A stretch of DNA of 64,000 nt from Segetibacter koreensis DSM 18137 (GTDB taxonomy: Bacteria > Bacteroidota > Bacteroidia > Chitinophagales > Chitinophagaceae), in NCBI RefSeq assembly GCF_000374045.1, contig NZ_KB893386.1:124001-188000 (forward strand). Direction: 5' to 3'. A program made the position numbers and the translations under genes. Shown piece after piece: positions 35,269-44,395 of this stretch (positions within the stretch are counted from its first letter, which is position 1; each line of letters starts with the position of its first letter). The notes below the pieces were generated by a model. That model had not been told where the DNA came from. It ran no database searches and saw only the letters and a list, made by a program, of their open reading frames with translations.

Positions 35269-35733
35269 ATGAAAACCAAAAGAACATGGAAGGAAAAATT
35301 ATTGGATAGCAAAGACCTTCCGAAAGTAAAAGCAATAACGGAAAAACAGGAAAAGCGATGGGGCAAAGGAACCATCGCTATTCCTTCTCCATTGGAAGTG
35401 GATTCAATAATGAAAACAGTTCCAAAAGGAAAAGTCATCACTATTAATCAAATACGAGACCGAATAGCCAAAGCTCATGATGCTACAATAGGATGTCCTA
35501 TTACGACCGGCATTTTTTCCTGGATCGCAGCTAATGCTGCCCAGGAAGATTTGAAGGCGGGGCAAAAAGTTACTCCTTATTGGAGAACGTTAAAAGAAGG
35601 TGGTATAATAAATGAAAAATACCCGGGAGGCCTAGAAAAGCAAGCAATGCTGCTAGAGCAAGAAGGACACGATATAATACAAAAAGGGAAAAACTGGGTA
35701 GTGGCTGACTGGGTAAAAGCAAAAATTGATTAA
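35269..35733 (+). CDS. MGMT-family (alkyltransferase-like) protein
   Basis: A 154-residue protein with the winged-helix part of the MGMT family: IPSPLEVDSIMKTVPKGKVITINQIRDRIAKAHDATIGCPITTGIFSWIAANAA, then TPYWRTLKEGGIINEKYPGGLEKQAMLLEQEGHDI. The alkyl-accepting PCHR motif of true methyltransferases is absent; the only cysteine is in IGCPIT. It may bind damaged DNA without repairing it, or do something else. It stands alone after the GerW-like gene and its terminator. Confidence 0.75.
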   Translation: MKTKRTWKEKLLDSKDLPKVKAITEKQEKRWGKGTIAIPSPLEVDSIMKTVPKGKVITINQIRDRIAKAHDATIGCPITTGIFSWIAANAAQEDLKAGQKVTPYWRTLKEGGIINEKYPGGLEKQAMLLEQEGHDIIQKGKNWVVADWVKAKID

Positions 35734-35788
35734 GCATTACCCCTTGCTATAGTAATTGAATTACAAAACCGGCTTACAAAAAAAGTTT

Positions 35789-36446
35789 ATGAAAATCCCA
35801 TTTTCATTGCAGGAGTTTTTAGAAGTGTTTGAAAAATACAACAAACAGGTATGGCCAATGCAGATTGTTTTATACCTTTTAGCAACTGTATTAGTCTTTT
35901 TATTATTGAGCAAAAGAAGAAATGCCGGGTAAAATTGTATCCGTTATCCTTTCCTTTTTGTGGATCTGATCAGGACTCATTTATCATATCGTTTTCTTTA
36001 CAGCAATTAATAAGGCCGCGTATTTATTTGGGGGCTTATTTATATTACAAGGATTCTTATTTCTAATAGCCGGAGTTATAAAAAATAATTTGTCATTTAA
36101 AACAGACGAGGCAATGGCTAGAGTGATTGCAGTTTGCATGATGGCATTTGCATTAATAATTTATCCTGTACTTAGTTATTATTCAGGTCATATTTATCCT
36201 CAAACTCCCACTTTTGGCTTACCCTGCCCACTTACCATTTTTACTTTCGGTTGTTTTCTTGTGATTAAAAATCATTTTCCTCTTTACCTGTTAATTATAC
36301 CCTTCATTTGGTCAATAATCGGATTTACTGCCAGCATTCATTTTGGATTTACAGAAGATATAAGTTTGCCACTGTCTTCGCTTGCAGCAATTGGTCTTAT
36401 CTTAAAGGAAAAACAACAAATTCATATTTTTCATCCTTCTTCTTAA
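35789..36446 (+). pseudogene. Broken DUF6064-family membrane protein gene
   Basis: From the ATG at 35789 one frame reads MKIPFSLQEFLEVFEKYN then KQVWPMQIVLYLLATVLVFLL, the usual DUF6064 beginning, and stops at TAA 35930-35932. The next frame continues from there (KIVSVILSFLWI), meets TGA at 35967-35969 where relatives would have a Trp codon, and goes on without break as SGLIYHIVFFTAINKAAYLFGG through GHIYPQTPTFGLPCPLTIFTFG to 36446. So one frameshift and one nonsense change split an otherwise complete membrane protein of about 218 residues. The last part has an ATG at 36090 but no reason to be expressed alone. It could also be two sequence errors. Confidence 0.8.
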
Positions 36447-36503
36447 TTTTTTTCAATCCTTTTTCTTTCAAGCAAAATCCTGTGAGGAGTATCAACCTGT
36501 TGT

Positions 36504-36517
36504 ATGACCTATGTCAT
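36504..36517 (+). promoter_or_regulatory. FNR-type operator (TGAC variant) of the 36565 gene
   Basis: ATGACCTATGTCAT contains TGAC-N4-GTCA. A perfect -7 element TACTTTTG (36541-36548) starts 23 bp after it, one base off the near spacing, and the ATG follows 16 bp later. Confidence 0.65.
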
Positions 36518-36564
36518 AGGCGAACATTTGGAATGAAATATACTTTTGATAAAATTTCAAAATC

Positions 36565-36966
36565 ATGAAAGAGCATTCCCTTGAACGAAAAAGTTCACTG
36601 TCACATGAAAATGAGAGAAGAGACCTTGTAAATCTTGATTTTTATAATAACGAAATAATGATAATGCAGCATAACCTGGATGAAGTGGCGATAACGTCTG
36701 CTTCTCCTGAGATAAAAAAGAAAGTGGAGCATTTGAAACACCAGCTTAACCATCAAGAGCAAAACCTGGCTGAGTTTCGTAAAAATTTCGATTTGGATGA
36801 AATAGTTTTAACGGGTAAACAAGATCGAAAAAATAAAAATGAAACAAATGGAATAAAAAATGGAGAAAACTTCTTTCAACATTTGCAATCATTTGAAGAC
36901 AATTTTAAAGATATACGACAGGAAGTACTGGAATTTATAAACAACCAGGTAGCGAAAGGAGAATAG
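36565..36966 (+). CDS. Small helical hypothetical protein under an FNR-type promoter
   Basis: I do not recognise the family. The product is 133 residues, highly charged and almost wholly helical, with a likely coiled coil at about 20-75 (DFYNNEIMIMQHNLDEV...KKKVEHLKHQLNHQEQNLAEFRKNFDLDE) and an Asn/Lys-rich linker before a second helix. No signal peptide or membrane span is visible. The promoter is one of the best of the set, so it is probably a real stress-induced protein. Confidence 0.65.
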   Translation: MKEHSLERKSSLSHENERRDLVNLDFYNNEIMIMQHNLDEVAITSASPEIKKKVEHLKHQLNHQEQNLAEFRKNFDLDEIVLTGKQDRKNKNETNGIKNGENFFQHLQSFEDNFKDIRQEVLEFINNQVAKGE

Positions 36967-37035
36967 AAGACAACTGACTACCTGCCAAAGCGATTCATTT
37001 CTGAAAAACCATTTCTATTATTTATTTTATAAAAG

Positions 37036-39531
37036 CTAAAGAGGCTGTTTATTTCTTCTCCTTGTCCATTTAAATATTTCGACCCAGCAGGTAGAAAATA
37101 ACGCAACCATTACACATGCGGCCAGGTTTTCTATTGATAATGGATGTAAATTAAATAATTCTCTTCCAAACGGAAGATAAAGCGAAGATGCAATCAGCAA
37201 TACAGTTAAGATAATGATTACCGGAACGAGGTTATTTTTATACCTGACAGTAGTTATTATAGAAAAATAAAAAGACCGGTTAACAAGTGTAAGAAAAATA
37301 TTGCTGAACAACAAGGTAATAAAAACCACTGTGCGTACTGTCGTTTCATCACTTTGCCGCATAAAATAATAGCCGATAAAGAGGCAACCTGCAGCTATTA
37401 CCAATCCCTGTATAATACTCATCGAAAGCTGCCTGAAAGATAAGAATACTGACGTAAGCTTTCTTGGCGGACGAAACATAATACCTTTCTCCATTTCTTC
37501 ATTTTCATAAATAATGGAACAGGTAGGGCCCATAATAATTTCTAAAAATATAACATGTACAGGTGTAAAAATATTAGGATACTTCCACATTAAAATCAAT
37601 GGTGCTGTTACAATAAGTATGATAGGGATATGAATGGAAACAATGTATTGTATAGCCTTATGAAGATTATCATAAATTTTTCTGCCTAAGGCAACTGCTT
37701 CCGTCATGTGAAAAAGATCATCATCTGTAATGATAAGCGAAGCAGCTCCGCGTGCTACTTCACTGCCATGCTTTCCCATCGCAATTCCAATTTGAGAGGC
37801 CTTTAGAGCAGGTGCATCGTTTACTCCATCACCTGTCATTGCCACCACTTCACCATTGCTTTTTAATGCCTCAATTATTTTCAGCTTGGCTTCGGGAAAC
37901 ATACGCGCTAAGATATTAACTGTCTTTACTTTTTCCCGAAGTTCATCAGCAGAAAAGCTTACAATTTCTTGTCCTGTTAAACAATTTTCATATCCCTGAA
38001 AATGGACCTGACGAGCTATAGCCTGTGCTGTTGCCGCATAGTCGCCTGTTATCATTTTTACTTTTATGCCTGCTTTATAGAATATATCGAGTGTCTCTTT
38101 TATATTTTCCTTAGGCGGATCATAAAAAGCAATCAGACCCAAAAATTCATACCTAAACTCTTCCTGGGTCAAAGGAAGATTGTTATCCTTAAAAATGCCT
38201 TTCCCCACTCCCAATACACGAAAACCTTGTTCTGCATACAGTTTAGCCTGGTTTGCAATTAATTCCCTATCATCTTCCAACAATGTTGACTGTCTTAAAA
38301 TGCCTTCAGGAGCACCTTTACAAGCAATTATAACGTCCTCGTGCTTGTTTTTAAAAATATGGGTCATTATGGGAGGCGTGCCTTCCAGCGAATACTCGTG
38401 CACCTGCTGATACTCAGGTCGTTTATCTATCGAAAACATTTTTTCATAATAATTATGAATCTCTTTTTCCATCGGGTCAAATGGTTGCGTTTCGCTTGCC
38501 CACATGGCATACTCAAGTACACGATTAGGAAATACAGTGGCAGAACTTAAGTCATAAGAAGCCTTAGTATCCGCATCATAAATAAAGGCAATCTCCATTC
38601 TGTTTTCGGTAAGCGTACCTGTTTTATCAACACAAATAACAGTTGCTGAACCTAGAGTTTCAACATATTGAGGTTGCTTTACAATAATATTTTTTTTTAA
38701 TAGACGGAAGGCCCCAAGCGCCTGGAATGTACTAAATGCAACAGGTATTTCTTCCGGCAATATAGACATGGCCAACGTAAGACCATGTACTAACCCGTGC
38801 AGTAAACTTTTTGATTCGATTGTGTTGTAAGTTACGACCAGTAAGAACGCTACCGCTCCAATCCAAACCATGTACTTAACAAATGATTTTATCTGAACCT
38901 GTAGCGGTGTTTTTTCCACTTCGATTTGCTCTAATGATAAGCCTATCTTTCCAAACGTGGTGGCAATTCCAACCGCCAAAACTCTGATGTAAGCGGAGCC
39001 ACTTGTAACCAGGGTGCCTTTGTAAACATTGTTGCTGCCATCATTACTTTTATAAACAGAAAGAGATTCCCCGGTAATAATAGATTCATTTACCGAAAAA
39101 TCATTAGAAGATAAAATAACCCCGTCTGCAGGTATCACTTCGCCTTCTTCAGCCAGCAATACATCATCCACCACAATTTCTTCAATCACGATTTGCATCT
39201 GTCCTCCGTCTCTTATCACAGTTGCTTTTGGAGAAGAAAGCTTTCTTAATGCGTGTATAGCATTGCGACTACGATACTCCTGGAAAAAAGAAATGCCGGC
39301 AACAATGAAGATGGAAGTAAGCATAATCAACCCTTCACGCTGCTCATGCAACATGAAGTAAACAGTACATGAAACAACGAGCAAAATAAACATTGGTTCC
39401 AGCACCACTTCCTTTATTACATGCAAAAAAACCCTATCCTCACTTAACTCAAGAACGTTTTTTCCATTCTTTATTCTCGAAGCACTCACTTCTTCTGATC
39501 GCAATCCTTTGAAATCGTAGACATTTTGCAT
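37036..39531 (-). CDS. P-type cation ATPase of the PEE(F/I)P subgroup, ion unknown
   Basis: An 831-residue P-type ATPase with TGES, CVDKTGTLT and MTGDGVNDAP. Helix M4 reads LPEEIPVAF rather than PEGLP or PELLP, and M6 reads VIFLEIIMGPTCSIIYENEE where Ca2+ pumps have NLVTDG. This marks an uncharacterised subgroup in which FLE-x3-D-P-x-CS is usual; here Gly replaces the Asp. The transported ion cannot be told from sequence. It carries a near-spaced FNR-type box, and MgtA is encoded divergently nearby. Confidence 0.85.
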   Translation of the reverse strand: MQNVYDFKGLRSEEVSASRIKNGKNVLELSEDRVFLHVIKEVVLEPMFILLVVSCTVYFMLHEQREGLIMLTSIFIVAGISFFQEYRSRNAIHALRKLSSPKATVIRDGGQMQIVIEEIVVDDVLLAEEGEVIPADGVILSSNDFSVNESIITGESLSVYKSNDGSNNVYKGTLVTSGSAYIRVLAVGIATTFGKIGLSLEQIEVEKTPLQVQIKSFVKYMVWIGAVAFLLVVTYNTIESKSLLHGLVHGLTLAMSILPEEIPVAFSTFQALGAFRLLKKNIIVKQPQYVETLGSATVICVDKTGTLTENRMEIAFIYDADTKASYDLSSATVFPNRVLEYAMWASETQPFDPMEKEIHNYYEKMFSIDKRPEYQQVHEYSLEGTPPIMTHIFKNKHEDVIIACKGAPEGILRQSTLLEDDRELIANQAKLYAEQGFRVLGVGKGIFKDNNLPLTQEEFRYEFLGLIAFYDPPKENIKETLDIFYKAGIKVKMITGDYAATAQAIARQVHFQGYENCLTGQEIVSFSADELREKVKTVNILARMFPEAKLKIIEALKSNGEVVAMTGDGVNDAPALKASQIGIAMGKHGSEVARGAASLIITDDDLFHMTEAVALGRKIYDNLHKAIQYIVSIHIPIILIVTAPLILMWKYPNIFTPVHVIFLEIIMGPTCSIIYENEEMEKGIMFRPPRKLTSVFLSFRQLSMSIIQGLVIAAGCLFIGYYFMRQSDETTVRTVVFITLLFSNIFLTLVNRSFYFSIITTVRYKNNLVPVIIILTVLLIASSLYLPFGRELFNLHPLSIENLAACVMVALFSTCWVEIFKWTRRRNKQPL

Positions 39532-39622
39532 ACTGAAAGTATTAGCTAATATAGCCTCTAAAGCAACGGCGTGCAGGAGAAAAATTTGTAGGCTAAACTA
39601 GGTTTAGGCGATTGAATCCCCG

Positions 39623-39636
39623 ATGATGTACATCAT
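39623..39636 (-). promoter_or_regulatory. FNR-type operator of the PEEIP ATPase
   Basis: ATGATGTACATCAT is a perfect 14-bp palindrome. On the minus strand TAGTTTAG (39593-39600), one mismatch, starts exactly 22 bp from the edge. Toward the right-hand genes (39797 onward) no -7 element fits either spacing. Confidence 0.7.
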
Positions 39637-39796
39637 CTTCTTGTGTGCTGTTAGTCATTTTTTTACTGCCTGTTTATTACAACCTTAGATAAAAATATTA
39701 CGAATAATCAAGAATTATGAATAAGCTTTTCCAAATACAAAAATATTCGTTTCACGGCAGTCATAAAGGAATCAAGTCTCCTCTAAAATTATTGTT

Positions 39797-40477
39797 ATGA
39801 AAAAGATTATTACTTTTTTATTAATTATAGCAATGTCAATTACTATAACAGATGCACAAATTAAAGGTGGTGCAGCTTTTTTTAAAACAGGTTATCTATA
39901 TGCCCCACGGTCTTCAAACATTTTTAAAAAAATAGCCCTCGGTGGCACACCTCATTTCAACAACAATTACTTGATAATGGGTGTAGAAGCATATTACCGC
40001 ACAGGTAATCTTATTCTTGGCTGGGACGGATATTCAGGCGAGCAGCCTGATTATTCTTTTGCAACCAATTCTTACGCAGAACCTTTTATAGGGTCGACCC
40101 ATATCAGATTGGGCCGGATAGTGAAGGAAAACAAACAATACTGGGTTTATCCTTCTATTGGGATGGGAGCTACAGGAATTGTGTTGGCGACCTATAATAA
40201 AGTTAATGGAAAATCTCTAAATACTATAAATCAGATATTGCTTAGCCCAACGCTGGATATAGGAATTAACGAAGATATTATTGTTACAAAAGTAAACCCC
40301 AATGAAAAAAGATATGGAGGTTTAATACTTGGAATAAGAGCAGGCTATCGAACTTCTTACAGCAGTAATAACTGGAGAAATGATGATTGGGTAAGATTAT
40401 ATAACAAGCCTTTTTATTCAAATAATTGCTTTTACCTGTCAGTCAGTATCGGTGCTGGTGGATTTGTGAGCAAGTAA
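39797..40477 (+). CDS. Secreted or outer-membrane beta-barrel-like protein
   Basis: A 226-residue protein with a clear signal peptide (MKKIITFLLIIAMSITITDA, cut before QIKGG). The rest alternates polar and aromatic residues with many Gly/Tyr/Asn, as in small outer membrane barrels, and ends FYLSVSIGAGGFVSK, near a terminal barrel strand. The family was not recognised. It precedes mgtA by 36 bp in the same direction and may share its message. Confidence 0.6.
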   Translation: MKKIITFLLIIAMSITITDAQIKGGAAFFKTGYLYAPRSSNIFKKIALGGTPHFNNNYLIMGVEAYYRTGNLILGWDGYSGEQPDYSFATNSYAEPFIGSTHIRLGRIVKENKQYWVYPSIGMGATGIVLATYNKVNGKSLNTINQILLSPTLDIGINEDIIVTKVNPNEKRYGGLILGIRAGYRTSYSSNNWRNDDWVRLYNKPFYSNNCFYLSVSIGAGGFVSK

Positions 40478-40513
40478 TGCAGGAGTAGTTTAAATATCAG
40501 CTAAACAAATATT

Positions 40514-43033
40514 GTGTTACTACAACCAATAGAAAAATTCTGGAGTATAGAAAAGGGCAAATTACTGCCACAACTAAATACGACACCAGATGGCCTAACC
40601 AATAAAGAGGCATTAATTCGATTGCGGCAACAACAACAAAAAACTTTCAATATTTATCCATGGCAAAAGGATATTTTACTATTATTAGCCCAGTATAAAA
40701 ATCCCCTTGTTTTACTGCTCATATTTGCGGTTATTCTTTCTCTTATATTAGGTGAATACTCCGATAGTTTCATTGTACTTTCAATACTTTTTCTTACAGG
40801 CATATTTGGTTTTATTCAGGAACGAAATGCAGGCCATGCGGTAGAGAAATTAAAAGAACTGGTACATAGCAAGTCAATTGTAAAACGAGACAACATTGAA
40901 AAGGAAATAAAGATAGAAGAAGTAGTTCCCGGAGATATTATTGTGTTGAATGCCGGTGACATTATTCCGGCAGATTCGCTTATCCTCAATGAAAATGACC
41001 TGCATGTAAATGAATCTGCATTAACAGGAGAATCATTTCCTGCGGAAAAATTTGCGGGCCGATGCAAAGCAGATGTTACGTTAGCAGAAGTAAACAATTC
41101 GGTTTTTAAAGGTACCAATGTTATCAACGGCTCGGCTACCGTGCTTGCTGTAAATACCGGTGACAATACAGAACTTGGCAAAATAGCCACTTCTCTGGCT
41201 CATACAGTTAATGAAACATCTTTTGAAAAAGGTATTAAAAAGTTCGGTTACTTACTGCTGCGCCTGAGCATAGTCTTCGTTATCCTGATTCTTATTTTCA
41301 ACATCCTGTTTCATAAACCATTAATAGATTCTCTTTTATTTTCCCTTGCTTTGGCTGTTGGCTTAACACCCGAATTACTTCCACCCATTGTTACCATTAC
41401 TTTGGCAGCAGGCGCAAAACGGCTAGCTGCAAAAAAGGTCATTGTAAAAAAGCTAAGCGCTATTCAAAACCTGGGAGAAATGACCGTCTTCTGCTCCGAC
41501 AAAACAGGTACTTTAACAGAGGGAGTAGTAAAAATAAACAACGCTTTGGGTATTGAAGGAACACCTTCGGATAGAGTGTTATTATTTGCCCGACTAAATG
41601 CTGTTTTTGAAACAGGTTTTTTTAATATCATAGATGACGCATTGAGAAACGTAACAACGGCAGACATCAGTGGTTATGCTAAAGTAGATGAGGTTCCTTA
41701 TGACTTTATCCGTAAGCGGCTAAGTATTGTTGTAAACAAAAATGGCAGGCACATTATGATTACAAAAGGAGCTGTAAAAAATATATTGGAAGTGTGTGTA
41801 AATGCAGAAAAAAACAGTGAAACCATTATTGATATTATTACAGTAAAAGAAAACATTGACAGCAATTTTGAAAAATATAGCAGCCAGGGGTTCAGAACCA
41901 TTGCTGTTGCTTATAAAGATGTAACCAGCGACCCTGTTATAACAAAAGACGATGAAACAGGTATGACATTCTTAGGTTTCATTCTTTTATCCGATCCACC
42001 TAAAAAGGGCATTATCCCTTCTATTTCAGCATTAAGAAATCTTGGGATAACATTAAAGATAATTAGCGGGGATAATAGCCTTATTGTAAAACACCTCTCT
42101 ACTCAAATTGGCCTTAATGTAACAGAGATACTTACAGGAGCACAAATGCTTAAAATGTCAAATGAAGCGCTTTCACGCAAAGTAACTTCAGTAGATGTGT
42201 ATGCAGAGGTAGAACCTTCCCAGAAAGAGCGTATCATAAAAGCATTACAAAAAGCAGGTTATGCGGTAGGATACCTTGGCGATGGAATAAATGATGCCAA
42301 TGCGCTGCATGCCGCAGATGTCGGCATTTCTATTGACAACGCAGTAGATGTTGCCAAAGAAGCTGCCGACATAGTGTTATTAGAAAACAACTTAAACGTT
42401 ATTAGTGAAGGAGTGCAGGAAGGCCGAAATACATTTATGAATACAATGAAATACATATTTGTCAGTACGAGCGCTAACTTTGGAAACATGTTCAGCATGG
42501 CTATCGCATCAACAATGTTACCTTTTTTGCCATTGCTTGCTACACAGGTTTTGCTTAATAATTTCTTATCTGATGTACCCGCGCTTACAATAGCTACAGA
42601 CCACGTAGATGCAGAGTTAACAACTGCACCTAAGAAATGGGACCTCAAGTACATCAGGCGTTTTATGATTATTTTCGGCTTACAAAGTTCGGTGTTTGAC
42701 GTAATTACATTTGTAGTATTGCTACATGTTTTTCACTCCGGTCCCGAGCAATTTCGTTCCGGCTGGTTTATGGAAAGCCTTTTTACCGAAACGCTTATTC
42801 TTTTAATCATTCGTACACAAAGGCCATTCTTTAAAAGCAAACCCTCAAAATATTTATTAGCAGCAACAACGACTATGTTAATTATAGCAGCGTTAATGCC
42901 TTACATGCCATTTGCATCTGTTTTTGACCTGCAGCCCTTACCTGCAAGGGTGTTTATAACTATTACGGGCATAGCATTAACATATGCATTGGTCGCCGAG
43001 GTTACGAAGCGATACTTAATGAAGAAATTATAG
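40514..43033 (+). CDS. mgtA: Mg2+-importing P-type ATPase (P3B)
   Basis: An 839-residue pump with TGES, CSDKTGTLT and the hinge in LGDGINDANAL. The P3B group is shown by PELLP in M4 (VGLTPELLPPIVTITLAAGAKRLA) and the C-terminal FGNMFSMAIASTMLPFLPLLATQVLLNNFLSDVPALTIATDHVD. Such pumps bring Mg2+ into the cell when it is scarce. The start is GTG at 40514, 36 bp after the barrel-like gene. No Mg2+-sensing leader of the enteric type is visible in that short gap. Confidence 0.92.
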   Translation: MLLQPIEKFWSIEKGKLLPQLNTTPDGLTNKEALIRLRQQQQKTFNIYPWQKDILLLLAQYKNPLVLLLIFAVILSLILGEYSDSFIVLSILFLTGIFGFIQERNAGHAVEKLKELVHSKSIVKRDNIEKEIKIEEVVPGDIIVLNAGDIIPADSLILNENDLHVNESALTGESFPAEKFAGRCKADVTLAEVNNSVFKGTNVINGSATVLAVNTGDNTELGKIATSLAHTVNETSFEKGIKKFGYLLLRLSIVFVILILIFNILFHKPLIDSLLFSLALAVGLTPELLPPIVTITLAAGAKRLAAKKVIVKKLSAIQNLGEMTVFCSDKTGTLTEGVVKINNALGIEGTPSDRVLLFARLNAVFETGFFNIIDDALRNVTTADISGYAKVDEVPYDFIRKRLSIVVNKNGRHIMITKGAVKNILEVCVNAEKNSETIIDIITVKENIDSNFEKYSSQGFRTIAVAYKDVTSDPVITKDDETGMTFLGFILLSDPPKKGIIPSISALRNLGITLKIISGDNSLIVKHLSTQIGLNVTEILTGAQMLKMSNEALSRKVTSVDVYAEVEPSQKERIIKALQKAGYAVGYLGDGINDANALHAADVGISIDNAVDVAKEAADIVLLENNLNVISEGVQEGRNTFMNTMKYIFVSTSANFGNMFSMAIASTMLPFLPLLATQVLLNNFLSDVPALTIATDHVDAELTTAPKKWDLKYIRRFMIIFGLQSSVFDVITFVVLLHVFHSGPEQFRSGWFMESLFTETLILLIIRTQRPFFKSKPSKYLLAATTTMLIIAALMPYMPFASVFDLQPLPARVFITITGIALTYALVAEVTKRYLMKKL

Positions 43034-43125
43034 AATGTAGGTAAAAACTAACAGAATTCCTTTGGGTTGTCCCGTTATTATTAATGGCCGCTGTCATGAC
43101 CTATATAGAGAAGTCAAAACAATGT

Positions 43126-44013
43126 TTATGTAAATCGTTTGCTCACTACCAGGTCTTTGCTTCCCTGGGAGTATTTATAAAACCCTTCGCCTGACTTCAT
43201 GCCTTTGTAGCCGGCAGCAACCATATTTACAAGCAGCGGGCAGGGAGCATATTTCTGATTTCCAAACCCCTTGTATAAAACATTGAGAATACTCAGACAA
43301 ACATCAAGACCAATAAAATCCGCTAGCTGCAACGGGCCCATCGGATGTGCCATTCCCAATTTCATTACTGTGTCTATTTCTTCCACTCCCGCAACGCCTT
43401 CATACAAACTATAAACTGCTTCGTTTACCATAGGCATTAATATTCGGTTGGCAATAAACCCGGGATAATCGTTCACCACGCACGCAACCTTGCCGAGGGA
43501 TTTACTTAATTCAACAATATTCGCTGTCACTTCTGGTTTAGTTGTATATCCGCTTATGATTTCAACCAGCTTCATTACGGGAACTGGATTCATAAAGTGC
43601 ATTCCGATCACTAATTCTGGCCGTCGCGTTGCTGCGGCAATGGCGGTGATGGAAATTGATGAAGTGTTTGTCGCGAGAATGCAGTCAGCAGGTGCAGCTT
43701 GGTCTAATTGCCGAAAAATATCGAGTTTTAATCCAAGGTTCTCTGTTGCCGCTTCTACTACGAGTTCTGCATCTTTTACCCCTTCGACTATGGAAGTTGT
43801 AGTAGTAAGATTAGTAAGAGTGAAACTTTTTGCCTCTTCAGAAAGTGCACCTTTCGCTATCTGCCTGTCAAGGTTTTTGCTTATCGTTGATAAAGCTTTA
43901 TCTAATTGCGCCTGCGAAATATCTGCAAGATTTACTTTAAAACCATTTTGAGCAAAAACATGAGCAATACCATTACCCATAGTGCCAGCGCCGACTACTG
44001 ATATGTTTTTCAT
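43126..44013 (-). CDS. 3-hydroxybutyryl-CoA dehydrogenase
   Basis: A 295-residue NAD-dependent dehydrogenase, of the Hbd/PaaH type. It has the Rossmann start VVGAGTMGNGIAHVFAQNG (Gly-x-Gly-x2-Gly), ATNTSSISI with the conserved Asn, GMHFMNPVPVMKLVEII carrying the catalytic His, and the C-terminal domain NRILMPMVNEA...MGPLQLADFIGLD. It converts 3-hydroxyacyl-CoA and acetoacyl-CoA in butyrate or fatty acid metabolism. It stands alone, convergent with mgtA. Confidence 0.93.
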   Translation of the reverse strand: MKNISVVGAGTMGNGIAHVFAQNGFKVNLADISQAQLDKALSTISKNLDRQIAKGALSEEAKSFTLTNLTTTTSIVEGVKDAELVVEAATENLGLKLDIFRQLDQAAPADCILATNTSSISITAIAAATRRPELVIGMHFMNPVPVMKLVEIISGYTTKPEVTANIVELSKSLGKVACVVNDYPGFIANRILMPMVNEAVYSLYEGVAGVEEIDTVMKLGMAHPMGPLQLADFIGLDVCLSILNVLYKGFGNQKYAPCPLLVNMVAAGYKGMKSGEGFYKYSQGSKDLVVSKRFT

Positions 44014-44395
44014 TGACGAAATTTAAATAGGAGTAATCTAAAGATACATTGCAAAGTTATAAAGTGGTTTTCCAATGCTCGGGAGAATTACTTACGTCAA
44101 AACGGAGCGTCCCAACAAAAGCTAAATGCGCGTGTAATGGTTGAATCCAAAAAATGTATAATTAAATAAGTTCCTGGAATAATAAAATGATAAGAAAAAA
44201 GAAAAATAGCTATAACTTTTTTACAGTACAGAAAGTTTTAATCATCTCTTTTTGAAGAGTTATATAAAGCAATTGAATTGGGCAAGAAAATTATTATTGA
44301 GGCATCTACAAAAAAAGAGATGCTTTTTGTTAGCATCTCTTTCTCAAATAATGTCGATAAATTCTTATTACGTTTTATAAGAAAGATTTCAAAAT
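44014..44395. other. Gap with a terminator and a possible gene remnant
   Basis: The 382 bp hold the terminator at 44314. A stretch near 44245-44310 reads, on the plus strand, FEELYKAIELGKKIIIEAST, which looks like a piece of a protein but has no start nearby; a remnant is possible. The segment CAATGCTCGGG near 44072 recurs near 45509. Confidence 0.35.
44314..44342 (-). terminator. Intrinsic terminator of the 44396 gene
   Basis: AAAGAGATGCT (44314-44324) pairs with AGCATCTCTTT (44332-44342). On the minus strand the hairpin is followed by a run of seven or eight T, as expected for the leftward gene ending at 44396. Confidence 0.8.

Noticed and set aside
35269-35733. Active O6-alkylguanine-DNA alkyltransferase
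   Set aside because: The catalytic PCHR motif is missing, so only family membership is claimed.
43090-43104. GTCATGAC palindrome after mgtA
   Set aside because: It has no 4-base spacer and lies past two convergent gene ends with no promoter to serve.
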